From DAOTYE01 sp034434915 (GTDB taxonomy: Bacteria; Chloroflexota; Dehalococcoidia; Dehalococcoidales; RBG-16-60-22), in NCBI GenBank assembly GCA_034434915.1, contig DAOTYE010000008.1:1-18817 (forward strand): a stretch of DNA of 18,817 bases, read 5' to 3'. The position numbers were made by a program, and so were the translations under genes. Numbering within the stretch: position 1 is the first letter of the stretch; the number at the start of each line of letters is the position of its first letter. The notes under the pieces were generated by a model, which saw nothing but the letters and a program-made list of their open reading frames with translations, did not search any database and had not been told where the DNA came from. This document shows positions 7,365-13,233 of the stretch, one piece after another.

Positions 7365-8201
7365 ATGGCACTCAACGTAACTTACAACTTCAAAAAGAGG
7401 CTGGCAAAAGGAGACATCGTTTACGGACAGACCATCGGTCCCGGAAACGACCCCGATAAAACGGTGAAGGCGCTCAAAAACTTCGGCTTTGACTTCATCA
7501 TGATGGAGAATGAGCACAGCCTGCTGGACAAGGAGACCATCTACCGGTTCATCAAGGCGGCACGGGAATATGAGATGCCCATCTGGCTCAGACCGGAGGA
7601 GAACAGCGCCAACTTCCGCTGTTTTCTGGACGCCGGCATCAACTGCCTGATGCTACCCCAGACGGATACCGCCGAGGAAGCGGAAAAAGCGGTCAGCAAA
7701 GCATACTTCCCGCCGCTGGGCAATAGAGGGTCAGGTATTGGCATGAGTCCATACCTGCTTGATGGGCAGGACCCGGAACAGATGCCGCTGAGAGACGTCA
7801 TGGACTATGTCAATAATAATGTGGGTCTTTTTCCGCAGACAGAGACGCTGAAAGCCATCGGCAATCTGCCGCGAATCCTCAGCATAGAGGGCATCACCGG
7901 CACCATGGTCGGCACGAATGACCTGGTCATTGACATCGGCGATATTCCACCCAAGGCGTTGAGGGGAGAGCTGGTCTCCACGCCATTCATTGAAAGCAAA
8001 CTGCGTGAGATTGCCCGGATTTGCAAAGCTGCCGGGAAGTTTGCCGGCATCGGCGGCTTCGGTCCTAAGGGGCTTTCCAAGTGGGCGAAGGAAGGCTACC
8101 AGCTATTCACCCTCGGCTACGTCATTGACGGCAACGTGGACAAGCTCAAACCGAAGATTGACGAAATGAAGGAGCTGGTCGCCAAGGTCATGGGCAAGTA
8201 G
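7365..8201 (+). CDS. HpcH/HpaI-family class II aldolase (4-hydroxy-2-oxoacid aldolase-like)
   Basis: This 278-residue TIM-barrel aldolase belongs to the family of 2,4-dihydroxyhept-2-ene-dioate and 2-keto-3-deoxy-rhamnonate aldolases. These cleave a 4-hydroxy-2-oxo acid to pyruvate plus an aldehyde using a divalent metal. Expected active-site residues are visible: Glu50-His51 in MMENEHS, Arg76 in LRPEEN, metal ligand Glu160 in FPQTET and metal ligand Asp186 in VGTNDL. The YFPPLGNRGSG segment (114-124) matches the usual phosphate/oxo-acid loop. Glu50 precedes the catalytic His where many members have Asp, and EHS replaces EHG; the effect is unknown. AAGGAGGA just upstream gives a strong start. 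It is the last gene of the operon, and its stop is 3 nt from the convergent GGT-like gene. Confidence 0.88.
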   Translation: MALNVTYNFKKRLAKGDIVYGQTIGPGNDPDKTVKALKNFGFDFIMMENEHSLLDKETIYRFIKAAREYEMPIWLRPEENSANFRCFLDAGINCLMLPQTDTAEEAEKAVSKAYFPPLGNRGSGIGMSPYLLDGQDPEQMPLRDVMDYVNNNVGLFPQTETLKAIGNLPRILSIEGITGTMVGTNDLVIDIGDIPPKALRGELVSTPFIESKLREIARICKAAGKFAGIGGFGPKGLSKWAKEGYQLFTLGYVIDGNVDKLKPKIDEMKELVAKVMGK

Positions 8202-8204
8202 CCA

Positions 8205-9809
8205 TCACAAGCCAATGGCACAGCCGTCTTTGCGCGGGTCAGAGCCGGCAATGTAAGCACCGTTTGCCGGGCTAATCATGATAATCTGCCCGCCGCCAAA
8301 CTGCTGGGAATAGGGGTCATCCAGTTGAACGATTGGGTGGCCCCTTCTTTTCAGTTCAGCAATGGCCGCTTGCGGAACTCCCGGCTCAAAGGCACAGCCC
8401 TGCCTTGGATAGTAGCGGAAGCGCGGCGCGTCAAGCGCCGTCTGCACGCCCATGCTGAAGTCAATGAGATTGGCGAGCACCTGAACATGACCCTGGGGCT
8501 GCATGAACCCGCCCATCACTCCAAAAACGTAGCGCGGCTCCCCGTCTTTGAAAACCATGCCGGGGATGATGGTATGGTAAGGGCGCTTGCCGGGAGCAAG
8601 GCAGTTCGGGTGAGTGGGGTCCAGAGAGAAGAGGGCACCGCGATTCTGCAGACAGATGCCTGTCCCTTCCACGACGACGCCTGAGCCAAAGGCATGGTAG
8701 AGGCTGTTAATGAAGGACACGTAATTTCCTTCTTTGTCTGCGGTCGCCAAGTACACTGTATCGCCATCGGTATCGGGCACGCCTCTGGTTACAGCTTCCA
8801 GCGCCTTATCCGCCTTTATCAGCGCCCGCCTTTTATCAATGTAAGGCGGAGAAAGCAGACCCTTCAATGGTATGATGGAGAAATCAGGGTCAGCGATGTA
8901 ATAATCGCCGTCAGCAAAGGCGAGCTTGATTGCCTCAATAAGGAGATGCAAGTAACCGGCAGAGTTGTGCCCCATTGAGGCAAGGTCATAGCCCTCAAGA
9001 ATCCTGAGCGCCAGGAGGACAATCAGCCCCTGGTCATTGGGCGGGCACTCATAAATGTCATATCCGCGGTAGCTCGTGCTGATAGGCTCAACCCACGTGG
9101 ATTTGTGTTGTGCTAAATCCTGCCTGGAGAAAAAGCCGCCCAGTCTGCGGGAGCACGCCACAATGGCATCCGCAATTTCGCCCTGATAAAAAGCTTCTTT
9201 ACCTCCTTCAGCAATGGTTCTCAGCGTCTTTGCCAGGTCCGGCTGAACAAAAACTTCCCCCGCCCGCGGCGGACGTCCCTGCGGCAGATAGGTGCGGGCG
9301 GCGGCTTCATTCTGTCTCAACTTGGGTGAATTGACATGCCAAGAGTGGCTGATGATCTCAGTGACCGGAAATCCCTCTTCAGCCAGCCTGATTGCCGGTG
9401 CCAGCACATCCTGCAGACCCATCGTGCCCAGGGTGTCAAGCAGGGTGCACCAGCCATCCAGCGTGCCGGGCACAGTGACAGAGTGAATGCCGGTGAGCGG
9501 CATGGCTTTGAAGCCAAGTTTTTGCATTGCCTCAAGCGTCATAGCGCCTGGCGCACGTCCGCTGGCATTGAGTGCCCTGAGCTCATTGCTTTTCTTCAGA
9601 TAAATGAGAGCGAAGGCGTCCCCACCCAGACCTGTTGACTGGGGTTCCACCACATTGAGGGCGGCGGCGGTGGCGATGGCGGCGTCAACGGCATTGCCTC
9701 CCTGCTGAAGTATGCTGATGCCTGCCTGGGCGGCGAGCGGCTGGCTCGTGGCGACCATGCCCCGTCTGCTCATGACTGCCGAACGCCGCGATGGAAACGA
9801 ATAGCTCAC
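8205..9809 (-). CDS. Gamma-glutamyltransferase-like Ntn hydrolase
   Basis: This 534-residue protein is of the GGT family, made as a proenzyme that cleaves itself before a nucleophilic Thr. Thr351 in DTDGDTVYLATAD is the likely nucleophile, giving a large chain of about 350 and a small chain of about 184 residues. N-terminal family motifs GMVATSQPLAA, GGNAVDAAIA and STGLGGDAF are intact, as are GTGICLQNRGALF and GFMQPQGH in the small chain. There is no signal peptide, so it should be cytoplasmic, unlike periplasmic glutathione-processing GGTs. Start: GTG at 9809 is needed to include the conserved FPSRRSAV segment; no Shine-Dalgarno is visible. The family also contains oxamate amidohydrolase and acylases, so the substrate may not be a gamma-glutamyl compound. 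Confidence 0.88.
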   Translation of the reverse strand: MSYSFPSRRSAVMSRRGMVATSQPLAAQAGISILQQGGNAVDAAIATAAALNVVEPQSTGLGGDAFALIYLKKSNELRALNASGRAPGAMTLEAMQKLGFKAMPLTGIHSVTVPGTLDGWCTLLDTLGTMGLQDVLAPAIRLAEEGFPVTEIISHSWHVNSPKLRQNEAAARTYLPQGRPPRAGEVFVQPDLAKTLRTIAEGGKEAFYQGEIADAIVACSRRLGGFFSRQDLAQHKSTWVEPISTSYRGYDIYECPPNDQGLIVLLALRILEGYDLASMGHNSAGYLHLLIEAIKLAFADGDYYIADPDFSIIPLKGLLSPPYIDKRRALIKADKALEAVTRGVPDTDGDTVYLATADKEGNYVSFINSLYHAFGSGVVVEGTGICLQNRGALFSLDPTHPNCLAPGKRPYHTIIPGMVFKDGEPRYVFGVMGGFMQPQGHVQVLANLIDFSMGVQTALDAPRFRYYPRQGCAFEPGVPQAAIAELKRRGHPIVQLDDPYSQQFGGGQIIMISPANGAYIAGSDPRKDGCAIGL

Positions 9810-9818
9810 ATGTTTCTC

Positions 9819-9847
9819 TTTATGTCAAATAAAATAGCCTATTTCAA
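9819..9847 (-). promoter_or_regulatory. Possible promoter of the GGT-like gene
   Basis: On the minus strand TTGAAA (9842-9847) and CATAAA (9819-9824) are 17 nt apart. The -10 ends 9 nt before the GTG start at 9809, so the mRNA would have almost no leader. This fits the lack of a ribosome site. The -10 is a weak match (4 of 6). Confidence 0.35.
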
Positions 9848-9908
9848 ATGATGCCGTTCCATTTTCTGTGTTCAGCGCTCTGTTTGTCAAGCACCTGAGA
9901 TTGAAATC

Positions 9909-9917
9909 TGCTATAAT
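9909..9917 (+). promoter_or_regulatory. Extended -10 promoter of the MBL-fold gene
   Basis: TGCTATAAT combines a perfect TATAAT (9912-9917) with the extended TGn element. No good -35 lies 16-18 nt upstream; TTGTCA at 9884-9889 is 22 nt away and too far. Start of transcription would be near 9924, with AAGGAGG (9932-9938) and the ATG at 9950 downstream. Confidence 0.5.
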
Positions 9918-9949
9918 AGGCGACGGAAGCAAAGGAGGGCAAACCGCCG

Positions 9950-10681
9950 ATGAAGACCTACCGCATCAAACCGCTGGTGCTCACGCGCATGGAGATTGAC
10001 CAGAGTATCCTCACCTACCGCCACAACTTCGGCATTAAGGTGAAAAGCCCGGTTATCATGTGGTACATTGAAGGGGCGGACCAGAACATCCTGGTGGATA
10101 CCGGCGCTGACGCCAAGACTGCCACCAGCTACCGCGGTTTCCCGGCGGAAGAGGTGATGACCTTTGAAAAAGCGCTGGCGTCAATTGGTCTGACGCCGAA
10201 GAAGATAGACATCGTCATCCAGACCCACCTTCACTGGGACCACTGCGCCAATACCCATAAATGCCAGAACGCCAAGGTCATCATCCAGGAAGAAGAGCTG
10301 AAGTTTGCGCTGGCGCCTCATCCGGTCAGCGGCTTGAGCTATAAAAAAGAGCTCTACCTCAACCTGAACTTCAGGGTGGTGCAGGGTAGCTATGAAGTCA
10401 CGCCAGGGATAGAGGTGGTGCTGGCGCCGGGGCACTCCCCGGGCAGTCAGGCAGTGGTGGTCAATACGGAAAAAGGCAAGGCGGTTATCACCGGCTTCTG
10501 CTGTCTGCCGGAAAACTTCAATCCCCCACCCGCCATTAAAGTGTATTCTCCCATTATACCACTCGGAACGCACACAGATTTGATGGCTTCTTATGAAAGC
10601 GCTCTGCGGATAAAGGGCATGGCAGACATCCTGCTCTGCCAGCATGACCCCTCAATCATCAGCGGAAAGAGCATTCCATAG
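9950..10681 (+). CDS. Metallo-beta-lactamase-fold hydrolase, N-acyl-homoserine-lactonase-like
   Basis: This 243-residue MBL-fold protein most resembles the AiiA/AttM lactonase branch. The metal motif HLHWDH (His93, His95, Asp97, His98) is intact, with a later His162 in APGHSPGS and His232 in CQHDPS. The residue that normally bridges the two metals (Asp in AiiA, within its LLTIDASY segment) aligns with Gly182 in AVITGFCCLPENF; the shared ENF just after it anchors the alignment. Two cysteines (184-185) lie there instead. The metal centre may therefore be altered, and true lactonase activity should not be assumed. AAGGAGG at 9932-9938 precedes the ATG. It has its own promoter and stands upstream of a gene remnant and the transketolase pair. 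The substrate could be a lactone, ester or thioester. Confidence 0.85.
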   Translation: MKTYRIKPLVLTRMEIDQSILTYRHNFGIKVKSPVIMWYIEGADQNILVDTGADAKTATSYRGFPAEEVMTFEKALASIGLTPKKIDIVIQTHLHWDHCANTHKCQNAKVIIQEEELKFALAPHPVSGLSYKKELYLNLNFRVVQGSYEVTPGIEVVLAPGHSPGSQAVVVNTEKGKAVITGFCCLPENFNPPPAIKVYSPIIPLGTHTDLMASYESALRIKGMADILLCQHDPSIISGKSIP

Positions 10682-10695
10682 AGACATGCGCCAGA

Positions 10696-10835
10696 AAGGT
10701 TGAGGGCGCCATCAGCCGCTTCTCCACGGTGCACTGGGGAATTGCCCGCAACATCGTCGTCGCATGGATACTTACTTTTCCCATCTGCGGCTTGCCGGGC
10801 TATTTTTTGCCCTGCTGTTACGCGTTACTTTTTGA
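10696..10835 (+). pseudogene. Remnant of the C-terminus of a PiT-family inorganic phosphate transporter
   Basis: Between the MBL gene and the transketolase, one frame reads RFSTVHWGIARNIVVAWILT (10717-10776) with no start codon of its own. This closely resembles the conserved end of PiT phosphate permeases (pattern RxSAVRWGVxRNIVxAWxLTxP). After about 10785 the expected hydrophobic ending continues in another frame (LRLAGLFFALLLRVTF, then TGA at 10833-10835), suggesting a frameshift. Nothing of the rest of the permease is present. It is a decayed 3' fragment left by deletion or rearrangement, and it is not expected to make protein. The identification rests on remembered family patterns. Confidence 0.6.
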
Positions 10836-10837
10836 CC

Positions 10838-10866
10838 TTGCATCAATATTGCGGATTAGATACAAT
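10838..10866 (+). promoter_or_regulatory. Probable promoter of the transketolase operon
   Basis: TTGCAT (10838-10843) and TACAAT (10861-10866) are 17 nt apart. Transcription would start near 10873, giving a leader of about 28 nt with the ribosome site AAAGGAGA at 10885-10892. The -35 matches only 3 of 6 positions, so this is tentative. It lies just after the phosphate permease remnant. Confidence 0.4.
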
Positions 10867-10900
10867 TGAGCAGACGTTCACAGGAAAGGAGAAAGTACCT

Positions 10901-11743
10901 ATGGTAGACCAGGCATTAATCAAAAAGCTTGAAGAAAAGGCAAAAATCATCCGCCGGGACGCCATCACCATGATAAAGGCGGGTGGGCTGGGTTGGGTGG
11001 GCGGTTCATTTTCCCAGGCGGACATCATCGCCACGCTCGTGTTCCACACCATGAAGCACGACCCCAAAAACCCCAGCCTTGAGGACCGGGACAGGCTCAT
11101 TGTCTCAAAGGCGCACTGCTGTGAGACGGTCTATGCCGCCCTGGGCGAAGCCGGCTACTTCTCAAAAGAAGAGTACCAGCACTACGGCAAATACGGTGCC
11201 AAACTGCAGGCGCACACGGAGAAGACCACGCCGGGCATAGAGTATTCCGGCGGCTCACTGGGACAGGGTTTGTCATTTGCCCTGGGGCAGGCGATGGCGG
11301 CAAGAATCGGCGCACCAAAGGACTCTGCCGGCAAGCCCATCCCTCGCTACCGCGTGTTCTGCATACTCGGCGATGGCGAGCTGGATGAAGGGCAGGTCTG
11401 GGAAGCGGTCATGGCTGCCGCCCACTACAAGGTGGACAACCTGTACGCCTTCGTTGACCATAATAAATACCAGTCCGGCGGCAGGGTGGTGGACCGAATC
11501 AATATCACCCCGCTTGCCGTCAAGTGGCGCGCCTTCGGCTGGCATACAGAAGAGATTAACGGGCATAACTTTGAGGAAATCCTGAATGCCATTGACCGGG
11601 CAGAGAAGACGCCGGGCAGACCGCACGTCATCATCGCCCACACCATCAAATGCAAAGGTGTGCCGACTCTGGAGAACAAGAACGTCCATTTCTGCAAGCT
11701 TACTGACGAGATGTATGAAGAAGCCGTGAAGGCTCTCAAATAG
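10901..11743 (+). CDS. Transketolase, N-terminal (thiamine pyrophosphate-binding) subunit
   Basis: This is the N-half of a split transketolase, 280 residues as usual for this form. It carries the TPP/metal motif GDGELDEGQVWEA (158-170) with Asn188 in VDHNKYQSGG completing the GDG-to-Asn signature, GSLGQGLS (118-125), and His72 in SKAHCC. The family motif GHxGG, whose His contacts substrate in characterised transketolases, reads GWVGG here (Trp32), which is unusual. It pairs with the C-half encoded 32 nt downstream to transfer two-carbon units between a ketose and an aldose. ATG at 10901 is chosen because AAAGGAGA precedes it and homology begins there; the upstream in-frame extension runs into the permease remnant. 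The sugar substrate cannot be read from the sequence. Confidence 0.9.
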   Translation: MVDQALIKKLEEKAKIIRRDAITMIKAGGLGWVGGSFSQADIIATLVFHTMKHDPKNPSLEDRDRLIVSKAHCCETVYAALGEAGYFSKEEYQHYGKYGAKLQAHTEKTTPGIEYSGGSLGQGLSFALGQAMAARIGAPKDSAGKPIPRYRVFCILGDGELDEGQVWEAVMAAAHYKVDNLYAFVDHNKYQSGGRVVDRINITPLAVKWRAFGWHTEEINGHNFEEILNAIDRAEKTPGRPHVIIAHTIKCKGVPTLENKNVHFCKLTDEMYEEAVKALK

Positions 11744-11775
11744 CGTTAGAGGAGAATCAGTGAGGGAGTAAAGAT

Positions 11776-12744
11776 ATGAAAAAAGCTTATGTCAGACAAT
11801 CGCCCGGCGATGCTAAAGCAATGTATGATGCCTATAACGAGGTAATGGTTGACCTCATCAGGAAAAACGATAAGATAATCATGCTCTATGGCGATTTCCC
11901 CAGAGGCGCCGCCGGTGAGCTTGCCACCAAAGAGTTCCCCGACCGGGTGATTGACGTGGGCATTGCTGAGGCAAACCTTATCACTCTTGCCGCCGGTCTG
12001 GCAGGAGCCGGCAAAATCCCCTTCACCCACTGCCACAGCATCTTCGCCGTGGGGCGCGCCTATAACCAGATACGGCAGAACATCGCCTTTGACAAGTACA
12101 ATGCCAAAATAGTTATGTTAAATACGGGCATGCTCTGGGCTTTCATGGGCGGCTCCCACCAGACGATTGAGGAGATTGCCGCGCTCAGGGTCATCCCCAA
12201 CCTTGTCCTCCTCTCTCCCTGCGACCCTGTGGAGACCAAGAAAGCCACCCAGGCGGCGCTGGACTATGTGGGGCCGGTCGCCATCAGGCTGGCTAATCCG
12301 CCGGTGCCCACCATTTACAAAGAAGATTTACCCTTTGAAATTGGCAAGGCAGTGCTCGTCAACGAGGGCAAAGACGCCACCATCATCGCCACCGGCATCT
12401 GCGTTGGTGATGCGCTCCAAGCCACGGAACTGCTGGAAAAAGACGGCGTCAAAGTACGCCTGCTTGACATGCATACCATCAAACCTCTGGATGAAGCCGC
12501 CATCATTAAAGCGGCGAAGGACACCGGAGCAATCGTGACTGTGGAAGATGTGAGCATCCTGGGTGGTCTGGGTGGTGCGGTGGCGGAAGTGGTATGTGAA
12601 AATAACCCTGTGCCGGTGAAGCGGGTGGGTATCAAGGACCGCTTCGGGCAGTCAGCCACCATTGACGAGCTCAAGAAAGAGTATGAAATCTCCGCGGACC
12701 ACATTGCCCGGGCGGTGAAAGACGTGCTGAAAAAGAGAAAGTAA
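11776..12744 (+). CDS. Transketolase, C-terminal subunit
   Basis: This 322-residue partner of the upstream subunit carries the pyrimidine-binding and C-terminal domains. The catalytic Glu that activates TPP is Glu65 in VGIAEANL. GGSHQTIEEIAALR (125-138) matches the family GxSHxxxEDIAxxR block, with Glu in place of Asp. In the usual IRLxR segment, whose second Arg binds the sugar phosphate, this protein has IRLANPP (Asn174). Together with the Trp in the N-half this hints at a non-standard, perhaps non-phosphorylated, substrate (inference). A GGGAG site precedes the ATG by about 8 nt. The gene ends shortly before a strong terminator, so the two subunits form a compact operon. Confidence 0.9.
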   Translation: MKKAYVRQSPGDAKAMYDAYNEVMVDLIRKNDKIIMLYGDFPRGAAGELATKEFPDRVIDVGIAEANLITLAAGLAGAGKIPFTHCHSIFAVGRAYNQIRQNIAFDKYNAKIVMLNTGMLWAFMGGSHQTIEEIAALRVIPNLVLLSPCDPVETKKATQAALDYVGPVAIRLANPPVPTIYKEDLPFEIGKAVLVNEGKDATIIATGICVGDALQATELLEKDGVKVRLLDMHTIKPLDEAAIIKAAKDTGAIVTVEDVSILGGLGGAVAEVVCENNPVPVKRVGIKDRFGQSATIDELKKEYEISADHIARAVKDVLKKRK

Positions 12745-12767
12745 AAGAAGGTTCTGATGAAACACGA

Positions 12768-12799
12768 GGGGCAGGCGGAACCGCCTGCCCCAACTTTTT
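12768..12799 (+). terminator. Rho-independent terminator of the transketolase operon
   Basis: GGGGCAGGCGG (12768-12778) and CCGCCTGCCCC (12781-12791) form a perfect 11-bp stem. CTTTTT follows at 12794-12799. It lies 24 nt after the transketolase stop. On the opposite strand no T-run follows, so it should serve mainly the plus strand. Confidence 0.9.
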
Positions 12800-12820
12800 C
12801 AGCAATAGTCCCTGCTTAAG

Positions 12821-13123
12821 CTACCAGGGGCTCTCTTTTTCCTTCAGCGCCTTGATGAGGTCATCAAGATTGATTGCCGCCAGGGTGAGCGTCTGCATCA
12901 GACCTTTTGAGCTCAAGCGTATTGACAGCTTGGTCGCCGTCTCGTTGCTCGGCGCTTCAAGGATATTGACGAAATCATACGGACCGAGGAGGGCATACTG
13001 GTCAAGGATTTTCACTCCCATATGCTCTACCTCTTTATTGATATCCTTAAGAAATTCTGGGTCTTCCTGGAGCGCTTTTCTGCCGGCATCCGTAAGCGTG
13101 GTCAGCATAAGATAAATAGACAT
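12821..13123 (-). CDS. GYD-domain protein
   Basis: This small cytoplasmic protein of 100 residues is related to the GYD domain family, whose members have a ferredoxin-like alpha/beta fold and no settled function. The segment LGPYDFVNILEAP (about 46-58) corresponds to the motif for which the family is named. The start at 13123 is supported by AAGGAGGT 5 nt upstream; the frame stays open for 20 more codons but these run through the promoter and have no ribosome site. The gene is transcribed away from iorA from an adjacent, back-to-back promoter. A role in the ior operon is possible but only by position. Confidence 0.85.
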   Translation of the reverse strand: MSIYLMLTTLTDAGRKALQEDPEFLKDINKEVEHMGVKILDQYALLGPYDFVNILEAPSNETATKLSIRLSSKGLMQTLTLAAINLDDLIKALKEKESPW

Positions 13124-13154
13124 CCCGGACCTCCTTCTCTGAACCTTCCACCGT

Positions 13155-13183
13155 ATTATGGCGGGAAGATGCGCCGTTGTCAA
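13155..13183 (-). promoter_or_regulatory. Sigma70-like promoter of the GYD gene
   Basis: On the minus strand a perfect TTGACA (13178-13183) and CATAAT (13155-13160) are exactly 17 nt apart. Transcription would begin near 13148, leaving a leader of about 25 nt that contains AAGGAGGT. Its -35 is 14 nt from the -35 of the divergent iorA promoter. Confidence 0.7.
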
Positions 13184-13197
13184 TACAACACATATTT

Positions 13198-13225
13198 TTG
13201 CCAGCTATCCCTTAAATGGTATAAT
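13198..13225 (+). promoter_or_regulatory. Strong extended -10 promoter of the iorAB operon
   Basis: TTGCCA (13198-13203), a 16-nt spacer and a perfect TATAAT (13220-13225) with TGG before it form a near-consensus extended promoter. The -10 ends only 8 nt before the iorA ATG at 13234, so the predicted transcript starts at or within 1-2 nt of the start codon and would be leaderless. Confidence 0.75.
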
Positions 13226-13233
13226 GAAGCCTG

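Noticed and set aside
9884..9917. TTGTCA-TATAAT as a standard -35/-10 pair for the MBL gene
   Set aside because: The spacer is 22 nt. The promoter is better explained by the extended -10 TGCTATAAT alone.
10832..10837. TTGACC as the -35 of the transketolase promoter
   Set aside because: It is 23 nt from TACAAT, too far for a normal sigma70 promoter; TTGCAT at 10838 gives the 17-nt spacing.
10700..10900. N-terminal extension of the transketolase N-subunit
   Set aside because: The frame is open from 10700, but the added residues have no family match, they run out of phase through the permease remnant, and a proper ribosome site precedes the ATG at 10901.
1025..12744. Sulfolactate or sulfoquinovose (sulfo-transketolase) degradation pathway
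   Set aside because: Ldh_2, TRAP and split transketolase genes occur in such pathways, but no sulfo-lyase, sulfopyruvate decarboxylase, sulfo-sugar isomerase, sulfite exporter or sulfoacetaldehyde enzyme is present in the window.
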